A stretch of DNA of 11,253 nucleotides from Actinomycetes bacterium (GCA_021794705.1 JAJYQH010000243.1:1-11253); one strand, 5' to 3'; counted from the first letter of the stretch, positions 1 to 7,605 are shown. A program made the numbers and translations. The notes: a model not told the origin generated them from the letters alone.

Positions 1-771
1 GCGCACGACAACGAGACCCTGTGGGACGCCCTCACCTACAAACTCCCGCGCGACCTGGCGATGTCCGACCGGGTGCGGCTCAACACCCTCGCGCTGGCAT
101 GCGCCACGCTCGCCCAGACCCCGGTGCTGTGGCACGCCGGCAGCGACCTGCTGCGCAGCAAGAGCCTCGACCGCAACTCCTTCGACTCGGGCGACTGGTT
201 CAACCGCCTCGACTGGAGCGGCGCCGACAACGGCTTCGGCCACGGCCTGCCGCCCGCCCCCGAGAACGGGGCCCGCTGGCCGCTGGCGGCGCGGCTGCTC
301 GCCGACCCCGCCCTCAAGCCGGACGCCGACGACGTCCGGTTCGCCGCCGCCTGCGCGGCCGACCTGCTGCGCATCCGGTTCAGCAGCCCCCTCTTCCGGC
401 TGGGGGACGCGGCGGCGATCCGGAGCAAGGTGGGATTCCCGGCGTCGGGCACCCCCCTTCAGCTCCCGGGAGTGGTGGCCGAGGTCATTGACGACACAGT
501 GGGCGAACCCCGCGACCCCGAGCGCGACGGCGTCCTCGTCGTGCTCAACGCGACCGGCTCCGGCGTCCGGCAACACCTGCCCGGTCTCGCGGGGCGCGAC
601 CTGACGCTGCACCGGGTGCAGGCCGCGGGGGCCGATCCGGTGGTCCGCTCCGCCTCCTGGAACGGCGACACCGCCACGGTTCCCGGAAGAACCGTGGCGG
701 TGTTCGACATCCTGGCGGCGAGCGGCGCGGGGGTCACGCCTGGGCGGCGGCCTCCTCGACCACGGGGATGA
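1..771 (+). CDS. Pullulanase-type alpha-1,6-glucosidase, C-terminal part (5' end outside window)
   Basis: The enzyme hydrolyses alpha-1,6 branch points of pullulan, glycogen or starch limit dextrins. The frame is open from base 1, so only the last 256 codons are present. Residues 2-8 (HDNETLW) and the stretch [16 protein letters not shown] then [11 protein letters not shown] are the signature of the end of the GH13 barrel in pullulanases and plant limit dextrinases. The remainder fits the beta-rich C-terminal domain of this family (DUF3372), with [13 protein letters not shown] and VVLNATG. Relatives usually end near the VAVF strand, which here is at about 697-705. This protein runs on for about 21 low-complexity residues rich in Gly, Pro and Arg, encoded antisense to the end of pnp. 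It is convergent with pnp and overlaps it by 38 bp. A perfect 15-bp inverted repeat lies inside the gene at 668-703. Family assignment is secure; signal peptide and cellular location cannot be judged. Confidence 0.9.
   Translation, partial: AHDNETLWDALTYKLPRDLAMSDRVRLNTLALACATLAQTPVLWHAGSDLLRSKSLDRNSFDSGDWFNRLDWSGADNGFGHGLPPAPENGARWPLAARLLADPALKPDADDVRFAAACAADLLRIRFSSPLFRLGDAAAIRSKVGFPASGTPLQLPGVVAEVIDDTVGEPRDPERDGVLVVLNATGSGVRQHLPGLAGRDLTLHRVQAAGADPVVRSASWNGDTATVPGRTVAVFDILAASGAGVTPGRRPPRPRG
668..703 (-). terminator. Putative pnp terminator hairpin, inside the pullulanase coding region
   Basis: Perfect 15-bp arms at 668-682 and 689-703 enclose a 6-nt loop (683-688). On the minus strand the hairpin begins 31 nt after the pnp stop codon. 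No T-run follows, which suits the U-less hairpin terminators often proposed for actinobacteria. In the plus-strand gene the arms encode [13 protein letters not shown]. The codons GTT, GGA and AGA in this stretch are out of character for a gene that otherwise prefers G or C in the third position. The fold is directly visible; the termination role is inferred. Confidence 0.6.
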
Positions 772-2932
772 GCGAGAGCTTGCCCCGGTCGTCGATGTCG
801 CTGATCTCGACCTGCAGCTTCTGACCCACGCTGAGGACGTCCTCGACGTTCTCGACGCGCTGGTTGTTGTTGAGCTGCTTGAGCTTGCTGATGTGCAGCA
901 GGCCGTCCTTGCCGGGCATGAGCGACACGAAGGCGCCGAAGGTCGTCAGCTTGACGACCGTGCCGAGGTAGCGCTCGCCCTTCTCGGGCATCTGCGGGTT
1001 GGCGATGGCGTTGACCGCGGCGCGCGCTGCCTCGGCCGCCTCGCCGTTGTCGGCGCCGATGTAGATGGTGCCGTCGTCCTCGATCGAGATGTTCGCGCCG
1101 GTCTCGTCCTGGATCTGGTTGATCACCTTGCCCTTGGGGCCGATGACCTCGCCGATCTTGTCGACGGGGATCTTCACGGTGATGATCCGGGGGGCGAACG
1201 GGCTCATCTCGTCGGGACCCTCGATCGCCTCACCCATGACCTCGAGCAGCGTGTACCGGGCCTCGCGGGCCTGGAGCATCGCCTTGGCCAGCTCGGCGGC
1301 GGGGATGCCGTTGAGCTTCGTGTCGAGCTGCAGCGCGGTGACGAAGTCCTTGGTGCCGGCGACCTTGAAGTCCATGTCGCCGAGGGCGTCCTCGTCGCCG
1401 AGGATGTCAGTGAGCGTGACGTACTGGGTCTCGCCGTCGATGGTCTCGCTCATGAGGCCCATCGCGATGCCCGCGACCGGCGCCTTGAGGGGAACACCGG
1501 CCTCGAGCAGCGACAGGGTCGACGCACAGACCGACCCCATCGAGGTCGAGCCGTTCGAGCCGAGCGCCTCGGACACCTGGCGGATCGCGTAGGGGAACTC
1601 GTCGCGCTTGGGCAGCACCGGGACGAGGGCCCGCTCCGCCAGGGCGCCGTGCCCCACCTCGCGCCGCTTCGGGGAGCCGACACGACCGGTCTCACCGGTC
1701 GAGTACGGCGGGAAGTTGTAGTTGTGCATGTAGCGCTTGGTGGTCTCGGGCGCCAGCGTGTCGAGCTTCTGCTCCATGTCGAGCATGTTCAGCGTGGTGA
1801 TGCCGAGGATCTGGGTCTCGCCGCGCTGGAACAGCGCCGAGCCGTGCACGCGGGGGACGACGCCCACCTCGGCCGACAGGGTGCGGATGTCGCGGACGCC
1901 GCGTCCGTCGATGCGCACCTTCTCGGTGAGCGTGCGGTGCCGCACGATCTTCTTGGTGAGCGCCTTGTACGCGCCACTGATCTCGTTCTCGCGACCCTCG
2001 AACTGGGGGGCGAGCTCGGCCTTGACGCGGGCCTTGAGCTCGGCGTCGGCCTGCTGGCGCTCCTGCTTGCCGGCGATCCGCATGACCTGGGCCAGTTCGG
2101 CGGCGGCCTTCTGCTCGACGGCGGCGAAGACGTCCTCGCCGTACTCCTTGAAGACCGGGAAGTCGTAGGTCTCCTTGGGCAGCTGGGCGGCGAGCTCGGC
2201 CTGGGCGTCGCAGAGCTGCTTGATGAACGGCTTGGCGGCCTCGAGCCCCTGGCCCACGACCTCCTCGGTGGGGGCGGTGCGACCGGACCGCACAAGGTCC
2301 CACGTGGCCTCGGTCGACTCGGCCTCGACCATCATGATCGCGACGTCGCCGTCGGGCAGAACCCGGCCGGCCACGACCATGTCGAACGCGGCGTCCTCGA
2401 GCTGCTTCACGCTGGGGAAGGCCACCCACTGGTCACCGATGAGGGCGACGCGGACGCCGCCGATCGGGCCGCTGAACGGCAGGCCGGCCAGCTGGGTCGA
2501 CATCGAGGCGGCGTTGATCGCCACGACGTCGTAGAGCACGCTCGGGTTGAGCGACATGACCGTCACGATGACCTGCACCTCGTTGCGCAGGCCCTTGACG
2601 AACGAGGGGCGCAGGGGGCGGTCGATGAGACGGCAGGTGAGGATGGCCCCCTCGGACGGGCGCCCCTCACGACGGAAGAACGAGCCGGGGATGCGCCCGG
2701 CGGCGTACATGCGCTCCTCGACGTCGACCGTCAGCGGGAAGAAGTCGATGGCGTCGCGCGGGGTCTTCTGGGCGACGGTGGTGCTGAGCAGCATGGTGTC
2801 GCCGTCGAGGTAGACGACGGCCGAACCGTCGGCCTGGCGGGCCAGCAGCCCGGACTCGAAGCGCACGGTGTGGGTGCCATGGGCACCGTTGTCAATGGTT
2901 GTCTCGACGAACTTGACGTCGGGTCCCTCCAT
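734..2932 (-). CDS. pnp: Polyribonucleotide nucleotidyltransferase (PNPase)
   Basis: PNPase is a cytoplasmic phosphorolytic 3'-5' exoribonuclease and RNA polymerase, active as a trimer. The protein has 732 residues. The first RNase PH domain holds [10 protein letters not shown] (about 85-94); an all-helical linker follows. The second RNase PH domain starts near 340, with [16 protein letters not shown] and [15 protein letters not shown]. The catalytic segment [15 protein letters not shown] carries D515, D521 and K523, matching D486, D492 and K494 of the E. coli enzyme. A KH domain (about 585-645, GPKGK near 598-602) and an S1 domain (about 650-723, [20 protein letters not shown]) end the protein. 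I chose ATG at 2932 because AAAGGA lies 6 nt upstream. An in-frame GTG at 2953 is possible, but it would place that ribosome site inside the gene. It follows rpsO on the same strand, as in most bacteria, and is convergent with the pullulanase gene. Confidence 0.98.
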   Translation of the reverse strand: MEGPDVKFVETTIDNGAHGTHTVRFESGLLARQADGSAVVYLDGDTMLLSTTVAQKTPRDAIDFFPLTVDVEERMYAAGRIPGSFFRREGRPSEGAILTCRLIDRPLRPSFVKGLRNEVQVIVTVMSLNPSVLYDVVAINAASMSTQLAGLPFSGPIGGVRVALIGDQWVAFPSVKQLEDAAFDMVVAGRVLPDGDVAIMMVEAESTEATWDLVRSGRTAPTEEVVGQGLEAAKPFIKQLCDAQAELAAQLPKETYDFPVFKEYGEDVFAAVEQKAAAELAQVMRIAGKQERQQADAELKARVKAELAPQFEGRENEISGAYKALTKKIVRHRTLTEKVRIDGRGVRDIRTLSAEVGVVPRVHGSALFQRGETQILGITTLNMLDMEQKLDTLAPETTKRYMHNYNFPPYSTGETGRVGSPKRREVGHGALAERALVPVLPKRDEFPYAIRQVSEALGSNGSTSMGSVCASTLSLLEAGVPLKAPVAGIAMGLMSETIDGETQYVTLTDILGDEDALGDMDFKVAGTKDFVTALQLDTKLNGIPAAELAKAMLQAREARYTLLEVMGEAIEGPDEMSPFAPRIITVKIPVDKIGEVIGPKGKVINQIQDETGANISIEDDGTIYIGADNGEAAEAARAAVNAIANPQMPEKGERYLGTVVKLTTFGAFVSLMPGKDGLLHISKLKQLNNNQRVENVEDVLSVGQKLQVEISDIDDRGKLSLIPVVEEAAAQA

Positions 2933-2981
2933 GGGACGTCCTTTCGATCTCACGGGGATCGCTGTCCGCTGGGGGCGTGCC

Positions 2982-3008
2982 GCCGGTCTTCGATCGAAGC
3001 TCCCCGGC
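2982..3008 (-). promoter_or_regulatory. Hairpin in the pnp 5' leader
   Basis: An imperfect stem lies 50 nt upstream of the pnp start. Outer arms GCCGG (2982-2986) and CCGGC (3004-3008) enclose the palindrome CTTCGATCGAAG (2988-2999), with a 1-nt/4-nt internal loop between the two stems. In E. coli the pnp leader forms an RNase III-cut stem used for PNPase autoregulation. A similar role here is inferred from position only; the E. coli sequence is not conserved. Confidence 0.35.
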
Positions 3009-3108
3009 TCATCGTCCGGGCAGCCACTACCGAGGACCAGACGGGGCCGGGACGGATCCCCGCGTACGGATGGTTCACTCGTATGTGGTTGTGGTGTTCA
3101 GTTGTGCA

Positions 3109-3125
3109 CGGCACCAGTGGTGCCG
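3109..3125. other. Short near-perfect palindrome in the rpsO-pnp gap
   Basis: The arms CGGCACCA (3109-3116) and TGGTGCCG (3118-3125) are perfect 8-mers around a single G. The element could be a compact RNA hairpin (7-bp stem, 3-nt loop) after rpsO, or a protein-binding operator upstream of pnp. Nothing in the sequence separates these options. Confidence 0.35.
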
Positions 3126-3133
3126 GGATGCGA

Positions 3134-3166
3134 ACGAGGGAGCGACCCGTCGGATCACTCCCTCGT
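3134..3166 (-). terminator. Putative rpsO terminator hairpin
   Basis: Perfect 9-bp arms (3134-3142 and 3158-3166) enclose a 15-nt loop. On the minus strand the hairpin begins 5 nt after the rpsO stop codon. There is no U-tail. It may terminate or attenuate rpsO transcripts, or protect their 3' ends, with partial readthrough into pnp. The function is inferred from position. Confidence 0.5.
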
Positions 3167-3171
3167 CGACG

Positions 3172-3435
3172 TCAACGGCGCAGGCCGAGCCGCTCGATGA
3201 GCTGGCGGTAGTGCTCGACGTCGTTCTTGGCGACGTAGTTGAGCAGCCGGCGACGCTGGCCGACCATGAGCATCAGGCCGCGGCGGCTGTGGTGGTCGCC
3301 CTTGTGCTCCTTGAGGTGCTCGGTGAGGTGGGCGATCCGCTTGGTGAGCAGCGCGATCTGCACGTCGGGCGAGCCGGTGTCCCCAGGATGGGTCGCGTAC
3401 TCGTCGATGATCTTCTTCTTGTCAACAGCTTCCAC
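3172..3435 (-). CDS. rpsO: 30S ribosomal protein S15
   Basis: S15 binds the 16S rRNA central domain early in 30S assembly and contributes to a bridge with the 50S subunit. The 87-residue product is close to the usual 88-89. It carries the typical segments [19 protein letters not shown] (16-34), [19 protein letters not shown] (37-55) and [10 protein letters not shown] (59-68), and ends in GLRR. The start is GTG at 3435, preceded by GGAAGGAGA with about 7 nt spacing. The frame stays open upstream, but that region lacks family sequence. The gene diverges from the GNAT acetyltransferase and lies 239 bp upstream of pnp. A leader of roughly 90 nt is predicted from a weak promoter near 3533-3561. 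S15 autoregulates through its leader in several bacteria, but I cannot identify a specific binding structure here. Confidence 0.98.
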   Translation of the reverse strand: MEAVDKKKIIDEYATHPGDTGSPDVQIALLTKRIAHLTEHLKEHKGDHHSRRGLMLMVGQRRRLLNYVAKNDVEHYRQLIERLGLRR

Positions 3436-3532
3436 TGCTGCTCTCCTTCCGGTTTCCCGTTGCGCGGCGCCCCCGTGCCTGATGCGATGAGGGCTCTTGC
3501 TGGGCCGCGGCCGATCGACGGCAACGCTCAAG

Positions 3533-3561
3533 GGTATCAGGCGCCCCCGCGGGCCACCCAA
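3533..3561 (-). promoter_or_regulatory. Candidate rpsO promoter
   Basis: On the minus strand, TTGGGT (3561-3556) and GATACC (3538-3533) are separated by 17 bp. Each matches the sigma-70 consensus at about 3 of 6 positions. The predicted leader before the GTG start is about 90 nt. The match is weak. Confidence 0.3.
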
Positions 3562-3636
3562 TCGTGACCCGGCCGCCCCGGCGGGGTGACCGGCGTCCGG
3601 TGATGCGGCCCCCACTAGGCCCTTCGCACCCCGCCC

Positions 3637-3665
3637 GTTACAGCCCGGGGCCGACGTGGTTTGAT
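3637..3665 (+). promoter_or_regulatory. Candidate promoter of the GNAT acetyltransferase gene
   Basis: GTTACA (3637-3642) and TTTGAT (3660-3665) are separated by 17 bp, with TGG just before the -10 box giving an extended -10 look. Each box matches consensus at 4 of 6 positions. The implied leader of about 35 nt contains the AAAGG ribosome-binding site at 3697-3701, 6 nt before the ATG. Confidence 0.45.
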
Positions 3666-3707
3666 GGTTCCGCACCGGTGGTACCCGCACCCGGCGAAAG
3701 GCAACAC

Positions 3708-4226
3708 ATGAGCGAGTCCCCTTCCACCACCACGACCGGCGGCAACGTCGTGATCACCGTCCGACGCGCGCAGGCCGTCGACCTCGACGCACTGCTCGCT
3801 TCCGACCCCCACCCCGAGCTCGGGCTGCCCGCCCGCCGGCTCGCCGAGCAGGAGGCCGGCACCGGAATCTACGCGGTTGCCGAGATCGACGGCGAGGTGG
3901 TCGGAAGCGGGTTCCTCGACTTCATCGACGAGGAACTGAACCCCGAGTTGAAGAACCTGTGGGTGCCCCCGGCCCAGCGTCGGCACGGCGTCGGAACGGC
4001 CCTGTGGCGCTGGCTCGAGGAGCGGGCCGCCGAGGCCGGCCACCAGCAGGTGTTCCTCGCGGTCGACCCGCAGAACTTCCGGGCGATCCCGCTGTTCCTC
4101 GAGCTCGGCTACTCCCCCACGGGCGACCACCTGTTCATGGAGACCCCCGACAGCTACCAGGTGCTCGAGCCCGACCAGCCGAGCAACTACCACGCGATCT
4201 ACCGCAAGTCACTGCTCGCCGGCTGA
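3708..4226 (+). CDS. GNAT-family N-acetyltransferase
   Basis: GNAT enzymes move an acetyl group from acetyl-CoA to an amine on a small molecule or protein. The substrate cannot be told from sequence. The protein has 172 residues. After a Ser/Thr-rich start, the fold opens with [20 protein letters not shown] (about 15-34). It continues through [19 protein letters not shown] (55-73) to motif [21 protein letters not shown] (84-103). There Q90-R-R-H-G-V-G96 forms the acetyl-CoA pyrophosphate loop. [21 protein letters not shown] (115-135) is the usual motif B region. ATG at 3708 has AAAGG 6 nt upstream. The gene runs against the ribosomal cluster, sits between rpsO and ribF, and overlaps the ribF 3' end by 18 bp. 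It is absent from the standard order of this cluster, so it is probably an insertion. Confidence 0.9.
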   Translation: MSESPSTTTTGGNVVITVRRAQAVDLDALLASDPHPELGLPARRLAEQEAGTGIYAVAEIDGEVVGSGFLDFIDEELNPELKNLWVPPAQRRHGVGTALWRWLEERAAEAGHQQVFLAVDPQNFRAIPLFLELGYSPTGDHLFMETPDSYQVLEPDQPSNYHAIYRKSLLAG

Positions 4227-5114
4227 GCCCTCCAGAGCGAGCGCGGCCCGCACGTCGTCGACGTCGCGGTGCATCTGCTCGACCAGGTCGGTGACCTGGT
4301 CGAAGCGCCGCTGGCCGCGGATCCGGGTGGAGAACTCGATCGCCACGTCGACGCCGTACAACTCGAGGTCGTCGCGGTCGAGCACGTACGACTCCACCCG
4401 GCGCTCCTCACCGTCGAAGGTGGGGTTGGTTCCCACCGAGATCGCGGCGGGCCAGCGCTCGGCGTCCGGAAGGTCGAGGCGGGTCAGCCACCCGGCGTAG
4501 ACGCCGTCGGCCGGCACCTCGAGGTCGTCGGACAGGTCGAGGTTGGCCGTCGGGAAGCCCAGTTCGCGCCCACGCTGGTCGCCCATGACGACGACGCCGC
4601 TGAGGCGGAACGGGCGGCCGAGTTGGCGGCGGGCGAGCACGACGTCCCCCTCGCGGACCGCCTTCCGGATGAGGCTCGAGCAGGTGTCGGCGCCGTCGAC
4701 GTGCAGCAGCGGGAGCGACACCACCCGGAAGTGCCCGCGGCCCAGTTCGCGCAGCGTCTCGACCGTCCCGGACGCCCGGTAGCCGAAGCGGAAGTTCTCC
4801 CCGACCACGAGGATCCGGGGCCGGAGCGGGTCGATGACCTTCTCGACGAAGTCCTGGGGGCTCCAACGGGAGACGTCGCGGGTGAAGTGCACCACCCGCA
4901 CCTCGTGCGCTCCGGCGTCGCGGAGCAGTTCGATCCGGCGCTGGAGCGAGGAGAGCAGCTTGGGGGCGCCCTCTGGCCGCACGACGCTCATCGGGTGCGG
5001 CCAGAACGTGAGCACGACCAGCGGCAGCTCGGGCGCCAGCGCCTGCGCCTCGGCCAGCAGCTCCCGGTGTCCGGTGTGGACGCCGTCGAAGTTGCCGATC
5101 GCGACGACACTCAT
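4209..5114 (-). CDS. ribF: Bifunctional riboflavin kinase / FAD synthetase
   Basis: RibF phosphorylates riboflavin to FMN and adenylates FMN to FAD. The protein has 301 residues, near the usual 300-320. The N-terminal nucleotidyltransferase domain has GNFDGVHTGHR (7-17), FWPHP (37-41), VGENFRFGYRASG (104-116) and CSSLIRKAV (145-153). The C-terminal flavokinase domain has GDQRGRELGFPTANL (178-192), VYAGW (205-209) and SVGTNPTF (226-233). It also has ESYVLD (241-246) and DLELYG (249-254). ATG at 5114 follows AGAAGGGA with about 6 nt spacing. An in-frame GTG upstream at 5144 has no such site. The gene diverges from azlC and its 3' end overlaps the GNAT gene by 18 bp. A perfect 11-bp inverted repeat at 4279-4303 falls in codons 271-280. 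Confidence 0.97.
   Translation of the reverse strand: MSVVAIGNFDGVHTGHRELLAEAQALAPELPLVVLTFWPHPMSVVRPEGAPKLLSSLQRRIELLRDAGAHEVRVVHFTRDVSRWSPQDFVEKVIDPLRPRILVVGENFRFGYRASGTVETLRELGRGHFRVVSLPLLHVDGADTCSSLIRKAVREGDVVLARRQLGRPFRLSGVVVMGDQRGRELGFPTANLDLSDDLEVPADGVYAGWLTRLDLPDAERWPAAISVGTNPTFDGEERRVESYVLDRDDLELYGVDVAIEFSTRIRGQRRFDQVTDLVEQMHRDVDDVRAALALEGSAGEQ
4279..4303 (+). terminator. Putative terminator hairpin for the GNAT gene, inside ribF
   Basis: Perfect 11-bp arms (4279-4289 and 4293-4303) enclose a 3-nt loop, 53 nt past the GNAT stop codon. No T-run follows. In ribF the hairpin encodes FDQVTDLVEQ with ordinary GC-ending codons, so it could arise from the repetitive peptide alone. The terminator role is an inference. 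Confidence 0.4.
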
Positions 5115-5142
5115 GGGGGTCCCTTCTGCCGGTGTCGCGTCC

Positions 5143-5148
5143 ACTGTA
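5143..5148 (-). promoter_or_regulatory. Candidate -10 box of ribF
   Basis: TACAGT on the minus strand matches TANNNT and predicts transcription start near 5136, giving a leader of about 22 nt with the ribF ribosome-binding site. No convincing -35 box lies 17 bp upstream. Confidence 0.4.
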
Positions 5149-5193
5149 GGGCACCGGCGCCGGCAGATCGTGGGCCCGACGGCGCGCTCCCAC

Positions 5194-5199
5194 TAGGCT
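5194..5199 (+). promoter_or_regulatory. Candidate -10 box for leaderless azlC transcription
   Basis: TAGGCT is followed by exactly 7 nt and then the azlC ATG at 5207. This is the usual layout of leaderless transcripts in actinobacteria, in which transcription starts at the first base of the start codon. No ribosome-binding sequence precedes azlC, which fits. The -35 region is not recognisable. Confidence 0.5.
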
Positions 5200-5206
5200 G
5201 ACGCCG

Positions 5207-5872
5207 ATGAACGTGACCCCCGCGACCCGCATGGGAGCGTCGATCGCGGTGGCCGTCGGCATCTACGGGATCTCCTTCGGCGCGCTGAGCGTCACCTCCG
5301 GCCTCACCGTCGCCCAGACCTGCTGCCTCTCGCTGCTCATGTTCACGGGCGGCAGCCAGTTCGCCTTCATCGGCTCGATCGCCGCCGGGGGCCCGGCCGC
5401 GCTGCTGTCGGCGTCCCTGCTCGGAGTGCGCAATGCGCTCTACGGCGCGCACATGTCGGGCCTGCTGCGCCCTCGTGGCTGGCGCCGGCTCGGTTACGCC
5501 CAGATCACCATCGACGAGTCGGTGGCGACGACGCTCGCGCAGTCGAGCCCCGAGGAACAGCGCCGGGGGTTCCTCACCGCCGGTCTCGGGGTCTTCCTCC
5601 TGTGGAACCTGTTCACCCTGGTCGGGGCGCTGCTCGGGAACGCGCTCGGGGATCCCCGGCGGTGGGGGCTGGACGGGGCGGCCGTGACCGCCTTCCTCGC
5701 TCTGCTCTGGCCACGACTGCGCAACCGGGACGCCGTCGCCGTCGCCGTCGTCGCGGCGCTCGTCACCGCCGTGGGGGTGCCGACCCTGCCCGCCGGGGTG
5801 CCGCTGCTGGTCGCCGCCGTCGTCACAGCGGGGCTGACCCTGTGGACCACGCGGGACCGGGGAGCGGCATGA
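5207..5872 (+). CDS. azlC: AzlC-family branched-chain amino acid exporter, large subunit
   Basis: AzlC is the larger inner-membrane subunit of the AzlCD exporter, linked to efflux of branched-chain amino acids and of analogues such as 4-azaleucine. The 221-residue protein is strongly hydrophobic. It has the family segments GIYGISFGALSVTSGL (about 18-33), LLMFTGGSQFAFIGS (about 43-57) and GVRNALYGAHMSGLL (about 73-87). Further membrane spans lie near 120-145, 155-170 and 180-215. The soluble loop DESVATTLAQSS sits between them. There is no Shine-Dalgarno sequence before ATG 5207; a TAGGCT box 7 nt upstream suggests leaderless translation. The stop overlaps the azlD start as ATGA. The exact substrate in this organism is not proven. 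Confidence 0.9.
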   Translation: MNVTPATRMGASIAVAVGIYGISFGALSVTSGLTVAQTCCLSLLMFTGGSQFAFIGSIAAGGPAALLSASLLGVRNALYGAHMSGLLRPRGWRRLGYAQITIDESVATTLAQSSPEEQRRGFLTAGLGVFLLWNLFTLVGALLGNALGDPRRWGLDGAAVTAFLALLWPRLRNRDAVAVAVVAALVTAVGVPTLPAGVPLLVAAVVTAGLTLWTTRDRGAA

Positions 5873-6180
5873 GCACGTGGGGGTGGGTCGTTGCCGCAGG
5901 CCTGGTCGCCGTCGCCACCAAGCTCCTCGGCTACCTGTTGCCGGCCCGGTGGCTGGAGAGCCCGCGGGTCGCGCGGGTGAGCAACGCGGTGACGATCGGA
6001 CTGCTGTCGTCCCTCGTGCTCATGAACACCCTGGCGAGCGGTCCGAGGCTGCGCCTGGACGCCCGCGTCGTCGCCCTGGTCGCCGGGGTCGTCGCGCTGA
6101 AGCTGCGGGCCCCGTTCGTCGTGGTGGTGCTGGTCGGGGCGGTCTCGGCCGCACTGGTGCGGCTCGCGGGCTGGGGCTGA
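5869..6180 (+). CDS. azlD: AzlD-family branched-chain amino acid exporter, small subunit
   Basis: AzlD is the small partner of AzlC in the membrane exporter. The protein has 103 residues and about four hydrophobic segments (roughly 3-20, 39-55, 64-80 and 81-100). The conserved N-terminal part is VAAGLVAVATKLLGYLLP and the C-terminal part includes LKLRAPFVVVVLVGA. ATG at 5869 overlaps the azlC stop by 4 bp (ATGA), and GGGGAG lies about 5 nt upstream, so the two are translationally coupled. The gene is convergent with truB, with 15 bp between the stop codons. Confidence 0.9.
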   Translation: MSTWGWVVAAGLVAVATKLLGYLLPARWLESPRVARVSNAVTIGLLSSLVLMNTLASGPRLRLDARVVALVAGVVALKLRAPFVVVVLVGAVSAALVRLAGWG

Positions 6181-6199
6181 GCGGCGTCCGTCGGCTCAG
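6177..6199. terminator. Possible bidirectional hairpin between azlD and truB
   Basis: The arms CTGAGC (6177-6182) and GCTCAG (6194-6199) are perfect and enclose an 11-nt loop. Each arm contains the stop codon of one convergent gene (azlD 6178-6180, truB 6196-6198). The stem is short and has no U-tail, so the terminator role is tentative. Confidence 0.3.
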
Positions 6200-7095
6200 A
6201 CGAGCACGGCGACCGGGCGGGAACCGCCCTGGTCGTCGGGTCGGTACAGGGCCAGCAGGTCGCCGGTGGGTCCGACGAGGGCCGTGGGATCGGCCGGCAC
6301 CTCGCGGGCCAGCGGTCGCCCGTATCCGACGGCGACCGCCTCGGCCTCGTCGAGCCGCACCACGGGAAAGCTGAGCGCGGCGGCGTCCGCCATCGGCATG
6401 AGGGGCGGCGGGTCGTCGCAGGTGACGTCGATCGCGCCGGTCAGGTCGTAGCGACCGATCCGGGTGCGGCGCAGCGCGGTGAGGTGGCCGCCGACGCCGA
6501 GGGCCCTGCCGAGGTCGCGGGCCAGGGCGCGCACGTAGGTGCCCGACGAGCAGTCGACCACGACGTCGGCGTCCACGAGGTCGGCGCCCGGCACCGGCCG
6601 CAGCGCGAGGAGGTCGAAGCGGGACACGTGCACGGGCCGGGCCTTGAGGTCCACCTGCTCGCCGGCCCGCACCCGGGCGTAGGCGCGGCGGCCGTCGACC
6701 TTGATCGCCGACACGGCGCTCGGCACCTGGAGGATGTCGCCCCGGAAGGGCCCCATGGCGCTGGCGACTGTTGCGGCGTCCAGGGGACCGGCGGGGGTTC
6801 GGCCGAGGCTCTCCCCCTCGGCGTCGTCGGTGGTGGTCGCCTCCCCCAGCCGGATCGTCGCGAGGTAGCTCTTGTCGTGCAGGGCGAGGTGGCCGAGCAG
6901 CCGGGTGGCCCGGTTGACCCCGACGATGAGGACACCGGTGGCCATCGGGTCGAGGGTGCCGGCGTGCCCGACCTTGCGGGTGCCCAGCAGCCGCCGCACC
7001 CGGCCCACGACCTGGTGCGAGGTCCAGCCCGAGGGCTTGTCGACGACCAGTACCCCCGAGGCGGTGGTGGTCAGCGGCGGCGTCGGGCTGCTCAC
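6196..7095 (-). CDS. truB: tRNA pseudouridine(55) synthase
   Basis: TruB converts uridine 55 in the T-psi-C loop of elongator tRNAs to pseudouridine and also has tRNA chaperone activity. The protein has 299 residues. [17 protein letters not shown] (14-30) is motif [17 protein letters not shown] (41-56) holds the catalytic aspartate D49. [40 protein letters not shown] and [15 protein letters not shown] follow in family order. The C-terminal part, after about 215, looks like the actinobacterial extension. The start is GTG at 7095, overlapping the rbfA stop as GTGA. No strong ribosome-binding site is present, so translation is probably coupled to rbfA. It is convergent with azlD. ribF, which usually follows truB directly, is separated from it here by azlCD. 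Confidence 0.97.
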   Translation of the reverse strand: MSSPTPPLTTTASGVLVVDKPSGWTSHQVVGRVRRLLGTRKVGHAGTLDPMATGVLIVGVNRATRLLGHLALHDKSYLATIRLGEATTTDDAEGESLGRTPAGPLDAATVASAMGPFRGDILQVPSAVSAIKVDGRRAYARVRAGEQVDLKARPVHVSRFDLLALRPVPGADLVDADVVVDCSSGTYVRALARDLGRALGVGGHLTALRRTRIGRYDLTGAIDVTCDDPPPLMPMADAAALSFPVVRLDEAEAVAVGYGRPLAREVPADPTALVGPTGDLLALYRPDDQGGSRPVAVLV

Positions 7096-7562
7096 CTGCC
7101 GAGCTCGTCGGCGCCCTCGGCGTCCTCGTCCAGCTCGTCGTCGTCCTCGTGCGGACGCCGGTACGGGTCGGGCTCGCCGGCGTACTGGGCCCCGGCGGCG
7201 CGGGCGGCCACCTCCTGGTCGCTGGACGCCGCCCGGGCGAGCGCCTCCTCGATCGTGCGGGCCTGCTCCTCGGTGGCGTCGAGGACGAAGGTGAGCGTGG
7301 GGGCGAAACGCAGGCCGAGCCGCTTGCCGACGGTGGAGCGGATGAGGCCCTTCGCCGACTCGAGCGCGGCCGCGGTGGCCGCGAGGTCGGTCTGGCCCCC
7401 GAGGACGGTGTAGAAGATGGTGGCGTCCCGGGAGTCGCCGGTGAGCCGCACGTCGGTGATCGTGAGGAATCCGAGCCGAGGGTCCTTGACGCGACGCTCG
7501 AGCATCTCAGCGACGATGACATGGATCTGGTCGGCCAGCTTGGCCACGCGCGGATTCGCCAT
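7092..7562 (-). CDS. rbfA: 30S ribosome-binding factor A
   Basis: RbfA binds the immature 30S subunit and helps 16S rRNA 5'-end processing, especially in the cold. The protein has 156 residues. The type-II KH fold includes [17 protein letters not shown] (5-21), [19 protein letters not shown] (25-43), [10 protein letters not shown] (46-55) and [20 protein letters not shown] (85-104). A tail with YAGEPDPYR and then a run of Asp and Glu (139-153) ends the protein, as in other actinobacterial homologues. ATG at 7562 is preceded by GGAGGG about 9 nt upstream. It overlaps truB by 4 bp. Upstream lies the repeat-flanked DUF559 cassette instead of infB or the small DUF503 gene often found there. A TAGGCT box at 7605-7600 suggests that rbfA has its own promoter. 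Confidence 0.97.
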   Translation of the reverse strand: MANPRVAKLADQIHVIVAEMLERRVKDPRLGFLTITDVRLTGDSRDATIFYTVLGGQTDLAATAAALESAKGLIRSTVGKRLGLRFAPTLTFVLDATEEQARTIEEALARAASSDQEVAARAAGAQYAGEPDPYRRPHEDDDELDEDAEGADELGR

Positions 7563-7599
7563 GGTTCTTCCCTCCGGGGCTCGGGTGCCAATCTCCACG

Positions 7600-7605
7600 A
7601 GCCTA
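7600..7605 (-). promoter_or_regulatory. Candidate -10 box of rbfA-truB
   Basis: TAGGCT on the minus strand is the same hexamer as the azlC -10 box. It predicts transcription start near 7593 and a leader of about 31 nt carrying the rbfA ribosome-binding site. The -35 region is not clear. The nearest full GTACGCCG repeat of the left array ends 36 bp upstream. Confidence 0.45.

Noticed and set aside
893..3211. A 772-codon open frame on the plus strand across pnp
   Set aside because: It is antisense to pnp, which has every family motif. Long antisense frames are expected in DNA with GC-rich third positions. The translation is rich in Asp, Gly, Leu and Val and has no recognisable domain.
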